From Verrucomicrobia bacterium LW23 (lineage in GTDB: Bacteria; Verrucomicrobiota; Verrucomicrobiia; Methylacidiphilales; UBA1321), in the NCBI GenBank assembly GCA_003054695.1, contig QAZA01000039.1:62001-126000 (forward strand): a stretch of DNA of 64,000 bases, given 5' to 3'. Below are positions 52,336 to 60,930 of this stretch, piece by piece. Both the position numbers and the translations under genes were made by a program. The first letter of the stretch is position 1. Every line of letters starts with the position of its first letter. The notes under the pieces are model-generated. The model was not told where the DNA came from and made no database searches. It saw only the letters and a list, made by a program, of their open reading frames with translations.

Positions 52336-52920
52336 TTACGCCTGAGCGGGCGACGTGGCGGAAAGGGCCGGCAGAGGTACCGCCACGGGCTCGACGGCGG
52401 CCACCGCGACGGCGACGGGCGTTGCTGCGGCTGCCATTGCGGGCTTGCTCTGCGGCACCAGGGTGCCGACTTCTCCGTCGGCGTAGACGACGCAGCGGAC
52501 AATGTCGGCCGGGGACGTTGCGGCGACTTCGGGGGAGGGGATGGCGGTGACGAGCACGTAGGCGTAACCGCACAGGTGGCAGTGCTTTGCGCTAAGGGCG
52601 CGGAAGCTCAGGGAGGAGCCCGGTGTCTCCGCGGCGCCGGTGGTGGCGGTGGCGAACATGATGCTGAGATGGCGGACCACGCGATCGGCGGCGGCCTGCG
52701 GCTCCATGGGGTGGCCCTGAGCGCGCCCGGCGGCGCGGGCGAGGTCGGCCTCCGTTACGTGGGTCCAGAAGTCGACGCCGTTGAGGCGGGACGCATAGAG
52801 TTCCCCGCGGCTGGCGGCATCGGGCAGCGACCGGGCATCGGCGGAACTCCACCAGATCAGGGCGATCATCCCGACAGCCCACACAGCCAGAAAGATTTCG
52901 AAAGGATAAGGTATGGACAT
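52336..52920 (-). CDS. Hypothetical single-pass membrane protein with a CxxC motif
   Basis: This 194-residue protein has one N-terminal hydrophobic helix (YPFEIFLAVWAVGMIALIWW) and then a soluble region with no family I recognise. A CHLCGY motif near residue 115 is a possible metal or thiol site. The last 40 residues are alanine/valine/proline-rich low complexity (VAVAVAAVEPVAVPLPALS). The ATG at 52918-52920 places the helix right at the start; the longer frame is not convincing. It converges with the FUSC gene and is divergent from the DUF1269 gene. Confidence 0.6.
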   Translation of the reverse strand: MSIPYPFEIFLAVWAVGMIALIWWSSADARSLPDAASRGELYASRLNGVDFWTHVTEADLARAAGRAQGHPMEPQAAADRVVRHLSIMFATATTGAAETPGSSLSFRALSAKHCHLCGYAYVLVTAIPSPEVAATSPADIVRCVVYADGEVGTLVPQSKPAMAAAATPVAVAVAAVEPVAVPLPALSATSPAQA

Positions 52921-53114
52921 ACGTGTTAGACGCCTTTGCCCCACAACCTTCAAAGAATAAAAGTGCGTGCCCCGCACAAAAAGACTGAAGCAACGCGCCG
53001 CCCACGTCGTCGCGCGTCGTCCTACGTCGTCGTCCTGGCAGGCTGGGCGCCGGGGGGGCAACTTTTGGGCCGCATTGTGCAACTTCTGGCGCGACAAGCG
53101 TTCAATATGTCGAG

Positions 53115-53660
53115 ATGAGCCACCTTATCGTCCTGGGGTTCGACACGACGGCCGACGCCTTTCGCATGCGCGGCGTGCTTGCCGCCATGCAAACGGAGGA
53201 GAATCTGCTGGAGCTGGAGGACGCGGTCGTCGTCTCCAAGAGCGCCAAAGGCGTGGTGCGGCTGCACCAGCCGGTAAACCTGACGCTGGTGGGTGCGCTG
53301 GGCGGTGCGTTTTGCGGCGGGGCGCTGGGCGTGTTTTTCTGGAATCCCCTGCTGGGTGCGGCGCTTGGCGCGGCCTCGGGGGCGGCGTCCGGCCTGTTTT
53401 CGGACATTGGCGTTAAGGATGAACTAATGCGCGATGTCGGCAAGAATCTCGACCCCGGTACGGCCGCGCTTTTTGTACGCGTACGCACCAGCCCGTCGCC
53501 TCAAGTCCACGCCGGCCTGCGCCCCTACGCCGGCCTCGGCCGCCTCCTCCAGACCAGCATGCCCCGCGAGCTGGAAGACGACTTCCGCGCCGCCATAGAA
53601 GGCACCCCGCCGCCCCACCATCCCCCCGGCGAAGAATCGCCCGCGCCCACCACGGTGTAG
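53115..53660 (+). CDS. DUF1269-family membrane protein
   Basis: DUF1269 proteins are small proteins with a glycine-rich hydrophobic middle. This one has 181 residues. It opens with SHLIVLGFDTTADAFRM, a ferredoxin-like strand-helix start, then ELEDAVVVSKSAKGVVRLHQ. The glycine/alanine-rich membrane stretch is LVGALGGAFCGGALGVFFW and LGAALGAASGAASGLFSDIG. After DELMRDVGKNLDPGTAALFV, characteristic of the family, the last 50 residues are proline-rich and probably disordered. Its role is unknown. Its stop is only about 25 bp before the GxxExxY repeat element. Confidence 0.82.
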   Translation: MSHLIVLGFDTTADAFRMRGVLAAMQTEENLLELEDAVVVSKSAKGVVRLHQPVNLTLVGALGGAFCGGALGVFFWNPLLGAALGAASGAASGLFSDIGVKDELMRDVGKNLDPGTAALFVRVRTSPSPQVHAGLRPYAGLGRLLQTSMPRELEDDFRAAIEGTPPPHHPPGEESPAPTTV

Positions 53661-53744
53661 GGGGAGGGGGCAGAGGGGGAGTGTTTAACCACGGACCACA
53701 CGGAACACACGGACGGAAGCGGAGAGGAGGCAGGTTTTCCCGTC

Positions 53745-54125
53745 TCAGCGGACGATTCGTTTGATGTCGACTCCTGGGTAGGCGCAAAAATTAACCAGCA
53801 GGCCCAGTTTCATCCTGCTCAGGTTAAGGTAATCCAGCACTTGGGCTGTATGTTCAGGTACAAGCTGCTGCACCGCCTTAATCTCAATAATGAGCTTGTC
53901 ATAGCAGATAAAATCGCAGCGGAATGTCTGCTTGAGAAGTATTCCTTTGTAAGTAAAGCCAAGCTCTTGTTGAACCACAAAAGGCACCCCGGCAAGGGCG
54001 AGTTCCCGCTCCAGGCATTCCTGGTAGACAGACTCCAGGAAGCCGATTCCAACCGTATGATAAACCTCGAGTATGGCACCGCGAATCTTGTAGCTTTCGC
54101 TCGCATAAAGGAGATTGCTTTGCAT
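53745..54125 (-). CDS. GxxExxY protein (PD-(D/E)XK-like nuclease fold)
   Basis: This 126-residue protein carries the name-giving motif VGIGFLESVYQECLERELAL near residue 26 and then the strand pair LLKQTFRCDFICYDKLIIEIKAV. The Asp in RCDF and the E-x-K in IIEIKAV are spaced like the catalytic residues of PD-(D/E)XK nucleases. It ends with helical YLNLSRMKLGLLVNFCAYPG and a short basic tail. The family's function is not established. The gene is flanked on both sides by TTTAACCACGGA repeat arms. Its coding sequence is less GC-rich than its neighbours, which fits recent acquisition. The start is the ATG at 54123-54125. Confidence 0.9.
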   Translation of the reverse strand: MQSNLLYASESYKIRGAILEVYHTVGIGFLESVYQECLERELALAGVPFVVQQELGFTYKGILLKQTFRCDFICYDKLIIEIKAVQQLVPEHTAQVLDYLNLSRMKLGLLVNFCAYPGVDIKRIVR

Positions 54126-54177
54126 GCCAATTCATAGCCTGAGTATTCATAGGAATCCAGTCTGATTGTGCGGGGAA

Positions 54178-54294
54178 TTTTAACCACGGAGCACACGGAA
54201 CACACGGAACGGGGGCACGGAAGTCAGCGGGAACCACCCCTCTGTTTCCCCTCCTGTCCCCTGTCCGTGTGTTCCGTTTGCTCCGTGGTTAAAA
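54178..54294. repeat. Simple palindrome of TTTTAACCACGGAG arms
   Basis: The 31-bp left arm (54178-54208) and right arm (54264-54294) are complementary with a single mismatch around a 55-bp GC-rich centre. It lacks the inner stem of the 32 and 45 kb elements. It marks the right end of the GxxExxY unit and precedes the 1110-residue TPR gene. The remaining 250 bp up to that gene show no other feature. Confidence 0.85.
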
Positions 54295-54548
54295 TTCCCC
54301 TGCTCCCTCAAAGGCGGCGGAACTCGAATCTCGGACCGATTGGTTTCCGCTAGATTTTCCTCTCCTCCCTCCGGGTGTTCCGTGGACCCGCATGGTGTGG
54401 GGTGGTGGTCGTCCCATGCAGTAATCGCAGTGCGATGCAACTTTTGCGTTGAGATTCTGTCTCTGAGGGGATACGGTAAAAGATCTCTGGTTTGGCTCGG
54501 GTGCTGGCCAGTTCGCTTCTTTTTTTCCGCTTTCCTTGCCTGCTTCTC

Positions 54549-57500
54549 ATGAAACTGCCCTCTGCTCCTCTCTCCCGCTCCGCGATGTACGCGGCCTGGC
54601 TTCTGGCCGGCGCGATGGTTCCGGTCCTGGCGCCGGTCTGTTCCACTTCCGTCCATGCGCAGCAGCCGGGGCCTAGTCCGGAGGAAATCTTTAAGGCGGG
54701 TAACGACAACTTTCGCGCCGGGCGCTTCAAGGAGGCGATCCCGTGGCTGGAGAAGTTTGAGAGGGATCAGAAGCTGCACCCCAACAATGATGTCGCCATC
54801 CTCTTCCTGGGCATCTGCTACGCACAGACGGGCGAGTGGGACAAGGGCATCAAGATGCTGGAGAAGCTCAAAACGGTCGACAAGACTGTGGAGAAAAAGC
54901 CGCTGCATGAGCAGGCGCTCTTCTATCTCCTCTTCGTCAATTACAACTACGCGATGGGCAAGGACTTCGCGATTACGACCGAGCCCAAGGAGAAGGACCC
55001 CAATTTTGCCAAGCGCAAGAAGCAGCTGGAAACAACCCTGGCGTGGTACACGGAGCTGCTGAAGAAGTATCCCGACACCGGCTTTAAGGAGGACGCCACC
55101 TTCTACGCCGCGCTCATCAAGACGCAGCTGGACGACTACGCGGGCGCCGAGAAGGACCTGCAGGCGCTCGTCAAGGATTTCCCCAGGAGCGTCTCCGTGC
55201 CGGATTACCAGTTTGTGCTGGGCCAGATTTACCAGACGCAGGCCGCCAAGCTCGCGCAGTCCAAAAAAGGCACGCTGCACAACAACGCCAAGGCCAAGGA
55301 GGAAGTCGAGGCTGCCGTCACCAAGACGATGGAGCAGTATCGCAAGATCGCCTCCAACAAGGAGGCGCCGAGCACCGCCAACGAGGCGCAGCTGAACATG
55401 GCCGAGATGATGTACTACCTGGCCGCGATGCAGGAGAACCCCGACGCCGCCAATACGGCCGACGCCAAGAAGGACTACGTCGTCGCGCTGAAGGAGTACC
55501 GCAAGGTCAAGCGCCGCGACGACATCGTCGTCTCTCTGGAGGCCGAGAAAGCGCGTCTGCTCAAGGAGATTCAGGACGCCGCCGCCGCCAACGACCAGAA
55601 GCGGGGCGACCTGATCCGCCCGCGCTATCAGCGCGTGTCCGGCCGCGTGGAGGAGACCAAATCCTCGCCCGATCCCCGCATCACCGCGATGATCCGCATG
55701 GCCCGCATTTATAATGAGCTGGCCCAGTACGGCGAGGCGCGCGTACTCATCCGCCGCCTGATCGACTCCGGCAGCGTGGACGCGGCCAACAAAAAGGAGA
55801 TCGAGAACCTGCTCATCCTCTCCTACGCGCTGGACGGCGCGGACGACAAGGCCAACGAGGCGCTCGACAAGTTTTACGCGGACTACGGGAAGACGGACAA
55901 GGCGTCTGAAGGCGTCAGCTTCTTCATCGCCAACGCCCTGCGTCGCAAGGATCCGCCCCGCCTGGAGGACGCGATCAAGAACTACGACCGCAGCCTTAAG
56001 GATTACCCCAACGGAGCCTTCGCGGCCGAGGCCGCCATGCGTCGCGCCTCCACGCTCGTCTCGCTTAAACGCGCGGACGAGGCGATGGGCGACCTGCAGG
56101 CGTTCGTCACCAAAAACGCCACGCACCCCGCGGTGAACGAGGCGCGCTACTCGCTGGCCGACATCTACCTCAACAAAGGCAAGTTTGACGAAGCGCTGAA
56201 GGTTTACCAGACCATCAAGGCCGATCCGAAAGCCGGCCCCTACAAGCCCTTTGCCACCTGGTGGGCGGGCATCTGCTACGCCAGCCTGGGCAAACCGGCG
56301 GAGGCGATCAAGGAGTTCCAGGAGTACATCCCCCAGGCCAAGCCCGAGGACGTACCCGGCGCGATGAGCAAGCTGGCCGACGCCTACCTGGCCAACAAAC
56401 AGGTGGATGAAGCGCTCAAAACGCTTAAGGAAATCGCCAACAAGTACCCTAAGGACATCAACGCCCCGTTTGCCATGGAGCGCGTCGCCGCGATTTACGA
56501 GGACCAGAAGCAAACGCCGGAAATGCTGGCCGCCAACGACGAGGTGATCCGCGCCTTCCCCAAAACCGGCAGCGCCCTCCGCGTCAACAGCAAGCTCGCC
56601 ATCTACTTTGCCAAGCTGAAGGATTACGATAAGGCCGCGAAGTACTACAGCGCCGTCGCCAACTTCGACTTCTCCGAAATGGAGAAAGCCGTTGTCGACC
56701 AGGGCTCCAAAAAGCCCGACTACTCCGAGGTGAAGGCCGACGCCCTGTGGCGCATTGCCAACATGTACCTCGGCGCCTGCAGAGGCGGCAAAGTCTACTC
56801 CATGCTGGAGGGCGAGGAAAAGGCCGCGTGGGACAAAAACATCGACAAGGCCCAGAAGGCGTTTACCGAAGTGCTGCTGGCCTACCCGGAAAAGACTGCC
56901 GTCATGGGCCGCACCTCCGAAGGCCTGGCCTCCGTGCTGATGCTGCGCGTGTCCGCCAACCTGCTGCCCGCCGCCGAAGTCTTCAAGGTGCTGGACGGCA
57001 TCAGCGCGCAGGCCACCGACCCGGCCAAATCCGCCGCCGTGCGCACCCGCGTGGAGCTGACCAAGGCGCTGATTGCCGCCGATACCAAGCACGCTGAAGC
57101 CCTGGCGATGTACCAGAAAATCGCCAAGGATAACCCCAACCTGGTGCTGGCCCCCTCCGACGTGCGCCGCTTTGGCGAGCTGCTGCGCCTTGCCGGCAAA
57201 GCCGGCGAAGCCGAGGAGCTGTACAAGAAGCTGAAGACCGACTTCCCGCCCGACGACGCCTACGCCGACGCCGAGTACACCTTCGGCATGGGCTCCGTAG
57301 CGCTGGCCAAGGGCGATATCCCCACCGCCAAAACGCTCTTCACAGCGCTCACCACCAAGTACGCGTGGCACCCGTCCATCGGCACCATGGAGCCGATTTA
57401 CGGCCTGGGCCAGGGCGCCGAGCTGGAAGCGGAGAAGGAAACCAACGCCGCCAAAAAGAAAGCGCTTCAGGACGAGGCCATCGCCACCTACAACCGCGTC

Positions 57501-57881
57501 GTCACCTCGCGCACCAGCGCCCAGGAGCTGAAGGCCAGGAGCCTGTTTGGCATGGGCAAAGTGCTGGAGGCCCAGGGCAACAAGCTGCGCCAGCCCGCCG
57601 GCGGCCTCAATGCGGTGGATACGTACTTCAAGATCTACCTCTTCTACCCCAAGCTCTACCCGGACATCATCCCGGAAGCTCTTTGGCGCGCAGGCCAGAT
57701 CTACCACGCCGCCTTCCCCGGCGAGCCCGATCCCAACAAGTCCAATGAACTCAAGCGCAACGCCGCCAAGTGCTACGAGGGCATCATCAAGGACTACCCC
57801 AACAGCCCCTTCACCAAGCGCGCCGAAGACGCCCTGCGCGTCCTGGGTCCGATTGCTCCCCCCGCGCCTGCCAAAAAGTAG
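54549..57881 (+). CDS. Large exported tetratricopeptide-repeat protein
   Basis: This 1110-residue protein has a signal peptide (MKLPSAPLSRSAMYAAWLLA onward, cleavage near VHA-QQ at about residue 37). After it the whole length is made of helical repeats of the TPR type. Examples are AGNDNFRAGRFKEAIPWLEKF, LADIYLNKGKFDEALKVYQTI, GICYASLGKPAEAIKEFQEY, LADAYLANKQVDEALKTLKEI and ELLRLAGKAGEAEELYKKL. Such proteins usually scaffold envelope complexes. The ATG at 54549 is preferred because it places the signal peptide at the N-terminus. No partner gene is evident: the next gene is parA after 274 bp, and upstream lies the repeat unit. Its role is unknown. Confidence 0.88.
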   Translation: MKLPSAPLSRSAMYAAWLLAGAMVPVLAPVCSTSVHAQQPGPSPEEIFKAGNDNFRAGRFKEAIPWLEKFERDQKLHPNNDVAILFLGICYAQTGEWDKGIKMLEKLKTVDKTVEKKPLHEQALFYLLFVNYNYAMGKDFAITTEPKEKDPNFAKRKKQLETTLAWYTELLKKYPDTGFKEDATFYAALIKTQLDDYAGAEKDLQALVKDFPRSVSVPDYQFVLGQIYQTQAAKLAQSKKGTLHNNAKAKEEVEAAVTKTMEQYRKIASNKEAPSTANEAQLNMAEMMYYLAAMQENPDAANTADAKKDYVVALKEYRKVKRRDDIVVSLEAEKARLLKEIQDAAAANDQKRGDLIRPRYQRVSGRVEETKSSPDPRITAMIRMARIYNELAQYGEARVLIRRLIDSGSVDAANKKEIENLLILSYALDGADDKANEALDKFYADYGKTDKASEGVSFFIANALRRKDPPRLEDAIKNYDRSLKDYPNGAFAAEAAMRRASTLVSLKRADEAMGDLQAFVTKNATHPAVNEARYSLADIYLNKGKFDEALKVYQTIKADPKAGPYKPFATWWAGICYASLGKPAEAIKEFQEYIPQAKPEDVPGAMSKLADAYLANKQVDEALKTLKEIANKYPKDINAPFAMERVAAIYEDQKQTPEMLAANDEVIRAFPKTGSALRVNSKLAIYFAKLKDYDKAAKYYSAVANFDFSEMEKAVVDQGSKKPDYSEVKADALWRIANMYLGACRGGKVYSMLEGEEKAAWDKNIDKAQKAFTEVLLAYPEKTAVMGRTSEGLASVLMLRVSANLLPAAEVFKVLDGISAQATDPAKSAAVRTRVELTKALIAADTKHAEALAMYQKIAKDNPNLVLAPSDVRRFGELLRLAGKAGEAEELYKKLKTDFPPDDAYADAEYTFGMGSVALAKGDIPTAKTLFTALTTKYAWHPSIGTMEPIYGLGQGAELEAEKETNAAKKKALQDEAIATYNRVVTSRTSAQELKARSLFGMGKVLEAQGNKLRQPAGGLNAVDTYFKIYLFYPKLYPDIIPEALWRAGQIYHAAFPGEPDPNKSNELKRNAAKCYEGIIKDYPNSPFTKRAEDALRVLGPIAPPAPAKK

Positions 57882-58155
57882 GCGTGCGGGTGGCTGCGAC
57901 CCCATGAGAGCGCACCGCTCCTTCACCGGCCAATGTGCTTCGCGCCTCCAGCGCTTTCGGAAGACAGAAAGCACAACATAGGGCAAATTGTCGACGCCGA
58001 CCTCGCGCCGTTGGTGCTTCGGACGGCCTCGCCGCGTGTAGCGGTGGGGTGCGGCGCAGCCCCGCGTTAGATCAACGGTGCGCTTTCAGACATTTTGGGC
58101 TGGAGCAAGGCCGCTGCCGCTGCTTGTATGGCGTCTGCTTTTTGCCGAACTCCGA

Positions 58156-58947
58156 ATGAAGACTATCGCTCTAGCCAATCAAAAAGGTGGCGTGGGAAAG
58201 ACCACCACCGCAGTCAACCTGGCCGCCGCGCTTGCCGAAAGCGGCCACGTCACGCTGGTGATCGACCTGGACCCGCAATCCAACGCCAGCAGCGCCCTCG
58301 GCGTGCCCGGCGCGCAGGGCGGCAGCATCTACCGCGTGCTCAGCGGCGAGCGCACCCTGCGCGAGCAGATTATCGAGACGGCATGGCCCAACCTCCTCCT
58401 CATCCCCAGCGAGCCCGACCTGGCCGCATTCGACACCGAAGTGGCCGCCTACGAGCAGCGCAATACCCTGCTGCGCGCCGCCCTGGAGCCACAACTGCCT
58501 GAACTTCAGGCGCTTAACGTCGCGTACATCCTCCTCGACTGCCCCCCGTCGCTCGGCACGCTCATGATCAACGCCCTGGCCGCCGCCGACAGCGTCATCA
58601 TCCCCCTGCAGTGCGAATACTTTGCGCTGGAAGGGCTTACGCGCATCACCAACGTCATCCAGGACATCCGCACCGAGACGAGTCACCCGGCCCAGGGCAT
58701 CGAAGGCATTGTGCTGACGATGTTCGACAACCGCCTCAACCTCAGCCAGCAGGTGCACGCGGAAGTAAAGAAGCACTTTCCCGACAAACTTTTCGACAGC
58801 ATCATCCCCCGCACCATCCGCCTGGGCGAAGCCCCCAGCCACGGCAAACCCATCACCGCATACGACCCCGCCGGCGTCGGCAGCCAAAGCTACCGCCGCC
58901 TCGCCAACGAACTCGTTGCGCGCCAAAGCGTAGTGCGCGCAGCCTAA
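58156..58947 (+). CDS. parA: ParA/Soj-type ATPase
   Basis: ParA ATPases position chromosomes, plasmids or protein clusters by cycling on DNA. The 263-residue protein begins MKTIALANQKGGVGKTTTAV with the deviant Walker A lysine motif, then VIDLDPQSNASSALG (Walker A'), LLDCPPSLGTLMINAL (Walker B) and the C-terminal SQSYRRLANELVARQ. It closely resembles chromosomal Soj. No ParB gene follows; the next gene lies on the opposite strand and encodes a repeat protein. Either parB is elsewhere or this is an orphan ParA positioning another cargo, such as the neighbouring signalling proteins. The start at 58156 gives the canonical N-terminus. Confidence 0.93.
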   Translation: MKTIALANQKGGVGKTTTAVNLAAALAESGHVTLVIDLDPQSNASSALGVPGAQGGSIYRVLSGERTLREQIIETAWPNLLLIPSEPDLAAFDTEVAAYEQRNTLLRAALEPQLPELQALNVAYILLDCPPSLGTLMINALAAADSVIIPLQCEYFALEGLTRITNVIQDIRTETSHPAQGIEGIVLTMFDNRLNLSQQVHAEVKKHFPDKLFDSIIPRTIRLGEAPSHGKPITAYDPAGVGSQSYRRLANELVARQSVVRAA

Positions 58948-58982
58948 GCAAAGCCCATTCAGGCTGTCGCGGGGTTAGGTCT

Positions 58983-58999
58983 CCGAGAACGGCTCTCGG
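58983..58999. terminator. Small hairpin between convergent parA and the repeat-protein gene
   Basis: CCGAGA (58983-58988) pairs with TCTCGG (58994-58999) over a 5-nt loop. It lies 35 bp after the parA stop and 30 bp before the end of the convergent gene. The stem is short and no T-run follows directly, so this is a weak terminator candidate. Confidence 0.3.
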
Positions 59000-59029
59000 C
59001 GTGACGCTCGCCGCTTTTGAAACAAATGT

Positions 59030-60550
59030 TTACCCCGCAGGCAGCGCTGCCTGCTCGGCCTTGGTGCTGAGCTTTTGCAGGCCGTCGTGGCGGATGGTGA
59101 TGGTTCCGAGGGCGGCGCTGCGGATGATGAGTTCGGTCGACGTCTCGGAGAGGAGCTCGCCCACGATGCGGTCGCCGTCGCGGGTGATGGCTTCCACCAC
59201 CTTGAGGGGTGCTGCGCGACGCGGGATGGTGAGGACGCCGAGCGCCTCGTTGCGCAGGTAGATGTGCTCGCGCGTTTCCGCGATGATGTCGCCCGAGACG
59301 CGGTCGCCGTTAATGAGGATCACCTCCAGCGGGCGCCTGGCGATCATCTCCCTGGGGATGGTGACGACGCCGAGCACGGCGTTTTGCAGGTAGATCCAGT
59401 CGTCCTTTTCGTGCAGCACTTTACCGCGCACGCGCTCGCCATTGGTCAGCACAAATTCCTTGAGCGCGTCGGGAGAAACACTGGCCAGCGAGGTGCCGGG
59501 CACTGTCGCGGCCGCAACGGCCGGGCTGGGCGCCACGGAGGGCGAAACAGAAACGGTAGTGCTTTTGACGGGCATGCCGGGCTCGGCAATTGCCCCGGCG
59601 GAGCCGCCGGCCGGCACTACCTCCTGGTGGATGACTACACCGGGGATGACAGCGTCGGCGTCCAGCAGCGGGTGCGCCGTGTCCTCGTCCGCAATGCCGG
59701 GGATAACGTCATCATCCTCCGGCAGGCCGGGGATAACCGCGGTTCCGCCCTCCTCCTCCGGCACGCCCGGGATAACGGCGGTGCCACCCTCCTCCTCCGG
59801 CACGCCGGGAATGACCGCGGAGCTTTCGGAGACCATGGCCGAGGTGAGCATGCCGGCGCGGATGGCCGCGGGCTGAAAAGCCGGTTCATCCTCCATACGG
59901 GCCGGCAGCGTAATTTTGGCGACCTCCGCCTTGCCGGTTTGTGTGGCGGCCGGGGGAAAACTCGTGGGCACTGTCAGCGGACCGGGGTCAAAGCCCTGCG
60001 CCAGCCGCGCCACTACCGCGTCCATCGGCGGCTCGGCCAGCGTAACCGGCAGGCCGGTGGGGACGGTGAGCGTGTTGGTGGGCGCCGCCGGCGCGGGCGG
60101 GGATGCAGGAGCAGGCGAGGCCAGGGGGATGGATGTGGGCAGCAGTACGTTGCTGTGCACCACGGGCGCCGGTGCCAGGGCAGGGGCGGATGCCAGCAAC
60201 GGGGCCGGGGTATATGCCGGTGCAACCGCCCTGGCCGGTGCCGGGGCCGGCGCCGCGGAGCCGCCAAAGAACATCTCCGGCCACTTGCCCGCCTTGGCCG
60301 GGGGCGTCGACATCCGGGGTGCGGCCGCCGGAACAGGCGCTGGTGTCGGCGCGGGCGCAGGCGCTGGTCGCGTAAGCGGCGTGGCCGGCATTTGCAGCGG
60401 CGCCGACATGGCCCGGGTAAGCACGGGCGCGCCTGCCAGCCCCGCGATGGCCGGGGTGAGCGGCGCTGTTGCGGGCAGGGGCGCGGTTCCGCGGCGCTTC
60501 AGCGTCTGCGCGGGCGGAAAGAAGATGTCGGGCCATTTGGAGGACTGCAT
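59030..60550 (-). CDS. Disordered protein with three C-terminal beta repeats and KWPxxFF motifs
   Basis: This 506-residue protein matches no family I know. Its start, MQSSKWPDIFFPPAQ, shares the motif KWPxxFF with a second copy near residue 85 (AGKWPEMFFGGSA). Between and after these, proline/alanine-rich sequence extends to about residue 230. Acidic tandem units EEEGGTAVIPGVP then recur near 250-300. The C-terminal 135 residues hold three repeats of about 45 residues, each of the form NGxRVxGxxxxExxxxIYLxNxxLGxxTIP, reminiscent of small beta-barrel (Sm-like) folds. There is no signal peptide. It lies between parA (convergent) and the DUF4388 response regulator (same strand, upstream). A scaffold role is a guess. 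Confidence 0.75.
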   Translation of the reverse strand: MQSSKWPDIFFPPAQTLKRRGTAPLPATAPLTPAIAGLAGAPVLTRAMSAPLQMPATPLTRPAPAPAPTPAPVPAAAPRMSTPPAKAGKWPEMFFGGSAAPAPAPARAVAPAYTPAPLLASAPALAPAPVVHSNVLLPTSIPLASPAPASPPAPAAPTNTLTVPTGLPVTLAEPPMDAVVARLAQGFDPGPLTVPTSFPPAATQTGKAEVAKITLPARMEDEPAFQPAAIRAGMLTSAMVSESSAVIPGVPEEEGGTAVIPGVPEEEGGTAVIPGLPEDDDVIPGIADEDTAHPLLDADAVIPGVVIHQEVVPAGGSAGAIAEPGMPVKSTTVSVSPSVAPSPAVAAATVPGTSLASVSPDALKEFVLTNGERVRGKVLHEKDDWIYLQNAVLGVVTIPREMIARRPLEVILINGDRVSGDIIAETREHIYLRNEALGVLTIPRRAAPLKVVEAITRDGDRIVGELLSETSTELIIRSAALGTITIRHDGLQKLSTKAEQAALPAG

Positions 60551-60930
60551 ATGCGGCAAGGGGAGGGAGGGGGACGTGGTATCAGCAGGCCCGCAAAGGG
60601 CTGTGCGCAAAGCGGTTAGAGTCGGTGGCGTAGAGAAAGGGGGGCGGTGTTGGGCTTGGCAATGCTGGGGGGCGCAGGAAGCGGGAGCTTACGCAGGCGA
60701 AACTTCTGCCAAGCAAATGCCGTGCCGCAAATGTAAATACTTGTAGCGACGGACCCGATTCGGCTGCGCTTCAGCTGCGCTCAGCTCGCCCACTAGGGGA
60801 AAAGGGGCGCGCCGCTCCCAGGAAGGGGAGGAATCCGCTGCCCTCGCCCGCGGCATACTCCTGCTACACTCCTTCGCATGGCTTTCCGCTTCTCGTCAGG
60901 CCATCAGGCCCTGGCCGCCGAGCCGAATGC
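60551..60930. other. Intergenic region between the repeat-protein gene and the response regulator
   Basis: In these 380 bp no protein-like frame is credible on either strand. A short tandem sequence GCTGCGCTTCAGCTGCGCTCAGCT lies near 60765-60790 (listed here as two GCTGCGCT units). A promoter for the minus-strand gene at 60550 is expected in the AT-richer part around 60700-60750. Nothing else stands out. Confidence 0.5.

Larger units (their letters stand above)
53684..54294. mobile_element. Candidate mobile unit: GxxExxY gene between inverted TTTAACCACGGA arms
   Basis: This 611-bp unit begins with TTTAACCACGGACCACACGG (53684 on) and ends with an inverted copy of the same arm (54264-54294, ending GCTCCGTGGTTAAAA). 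Over about 30 bp the two ends differ at roughly two positions. The unit contains one complete gene, the GxxExxY protein (53745-54125, minus), and an extra inner arm at 54178-54208. No transposase is present. The arms match solitary and palindromic repeats elsewhere in the window. Mobility is an inference from the terminal repeats and the dispersed copies. Confidence 0.6.

Noticed and set aside
54310-54350. Possible tRNA fragment (GAACTCGAATCTC)
   Set aside because: The T-loop-like GAACTCGAATC has no matching acceptor, D or anticodon stem around it.
58156-58947. ParA as part of a plasmid or phage partition locus
   Set aside because: No ParB, replication or phage gene is in the window and surrounding genes are chromosomal in type; Soj-like sequence favours a chromosomal or orphan ParA.
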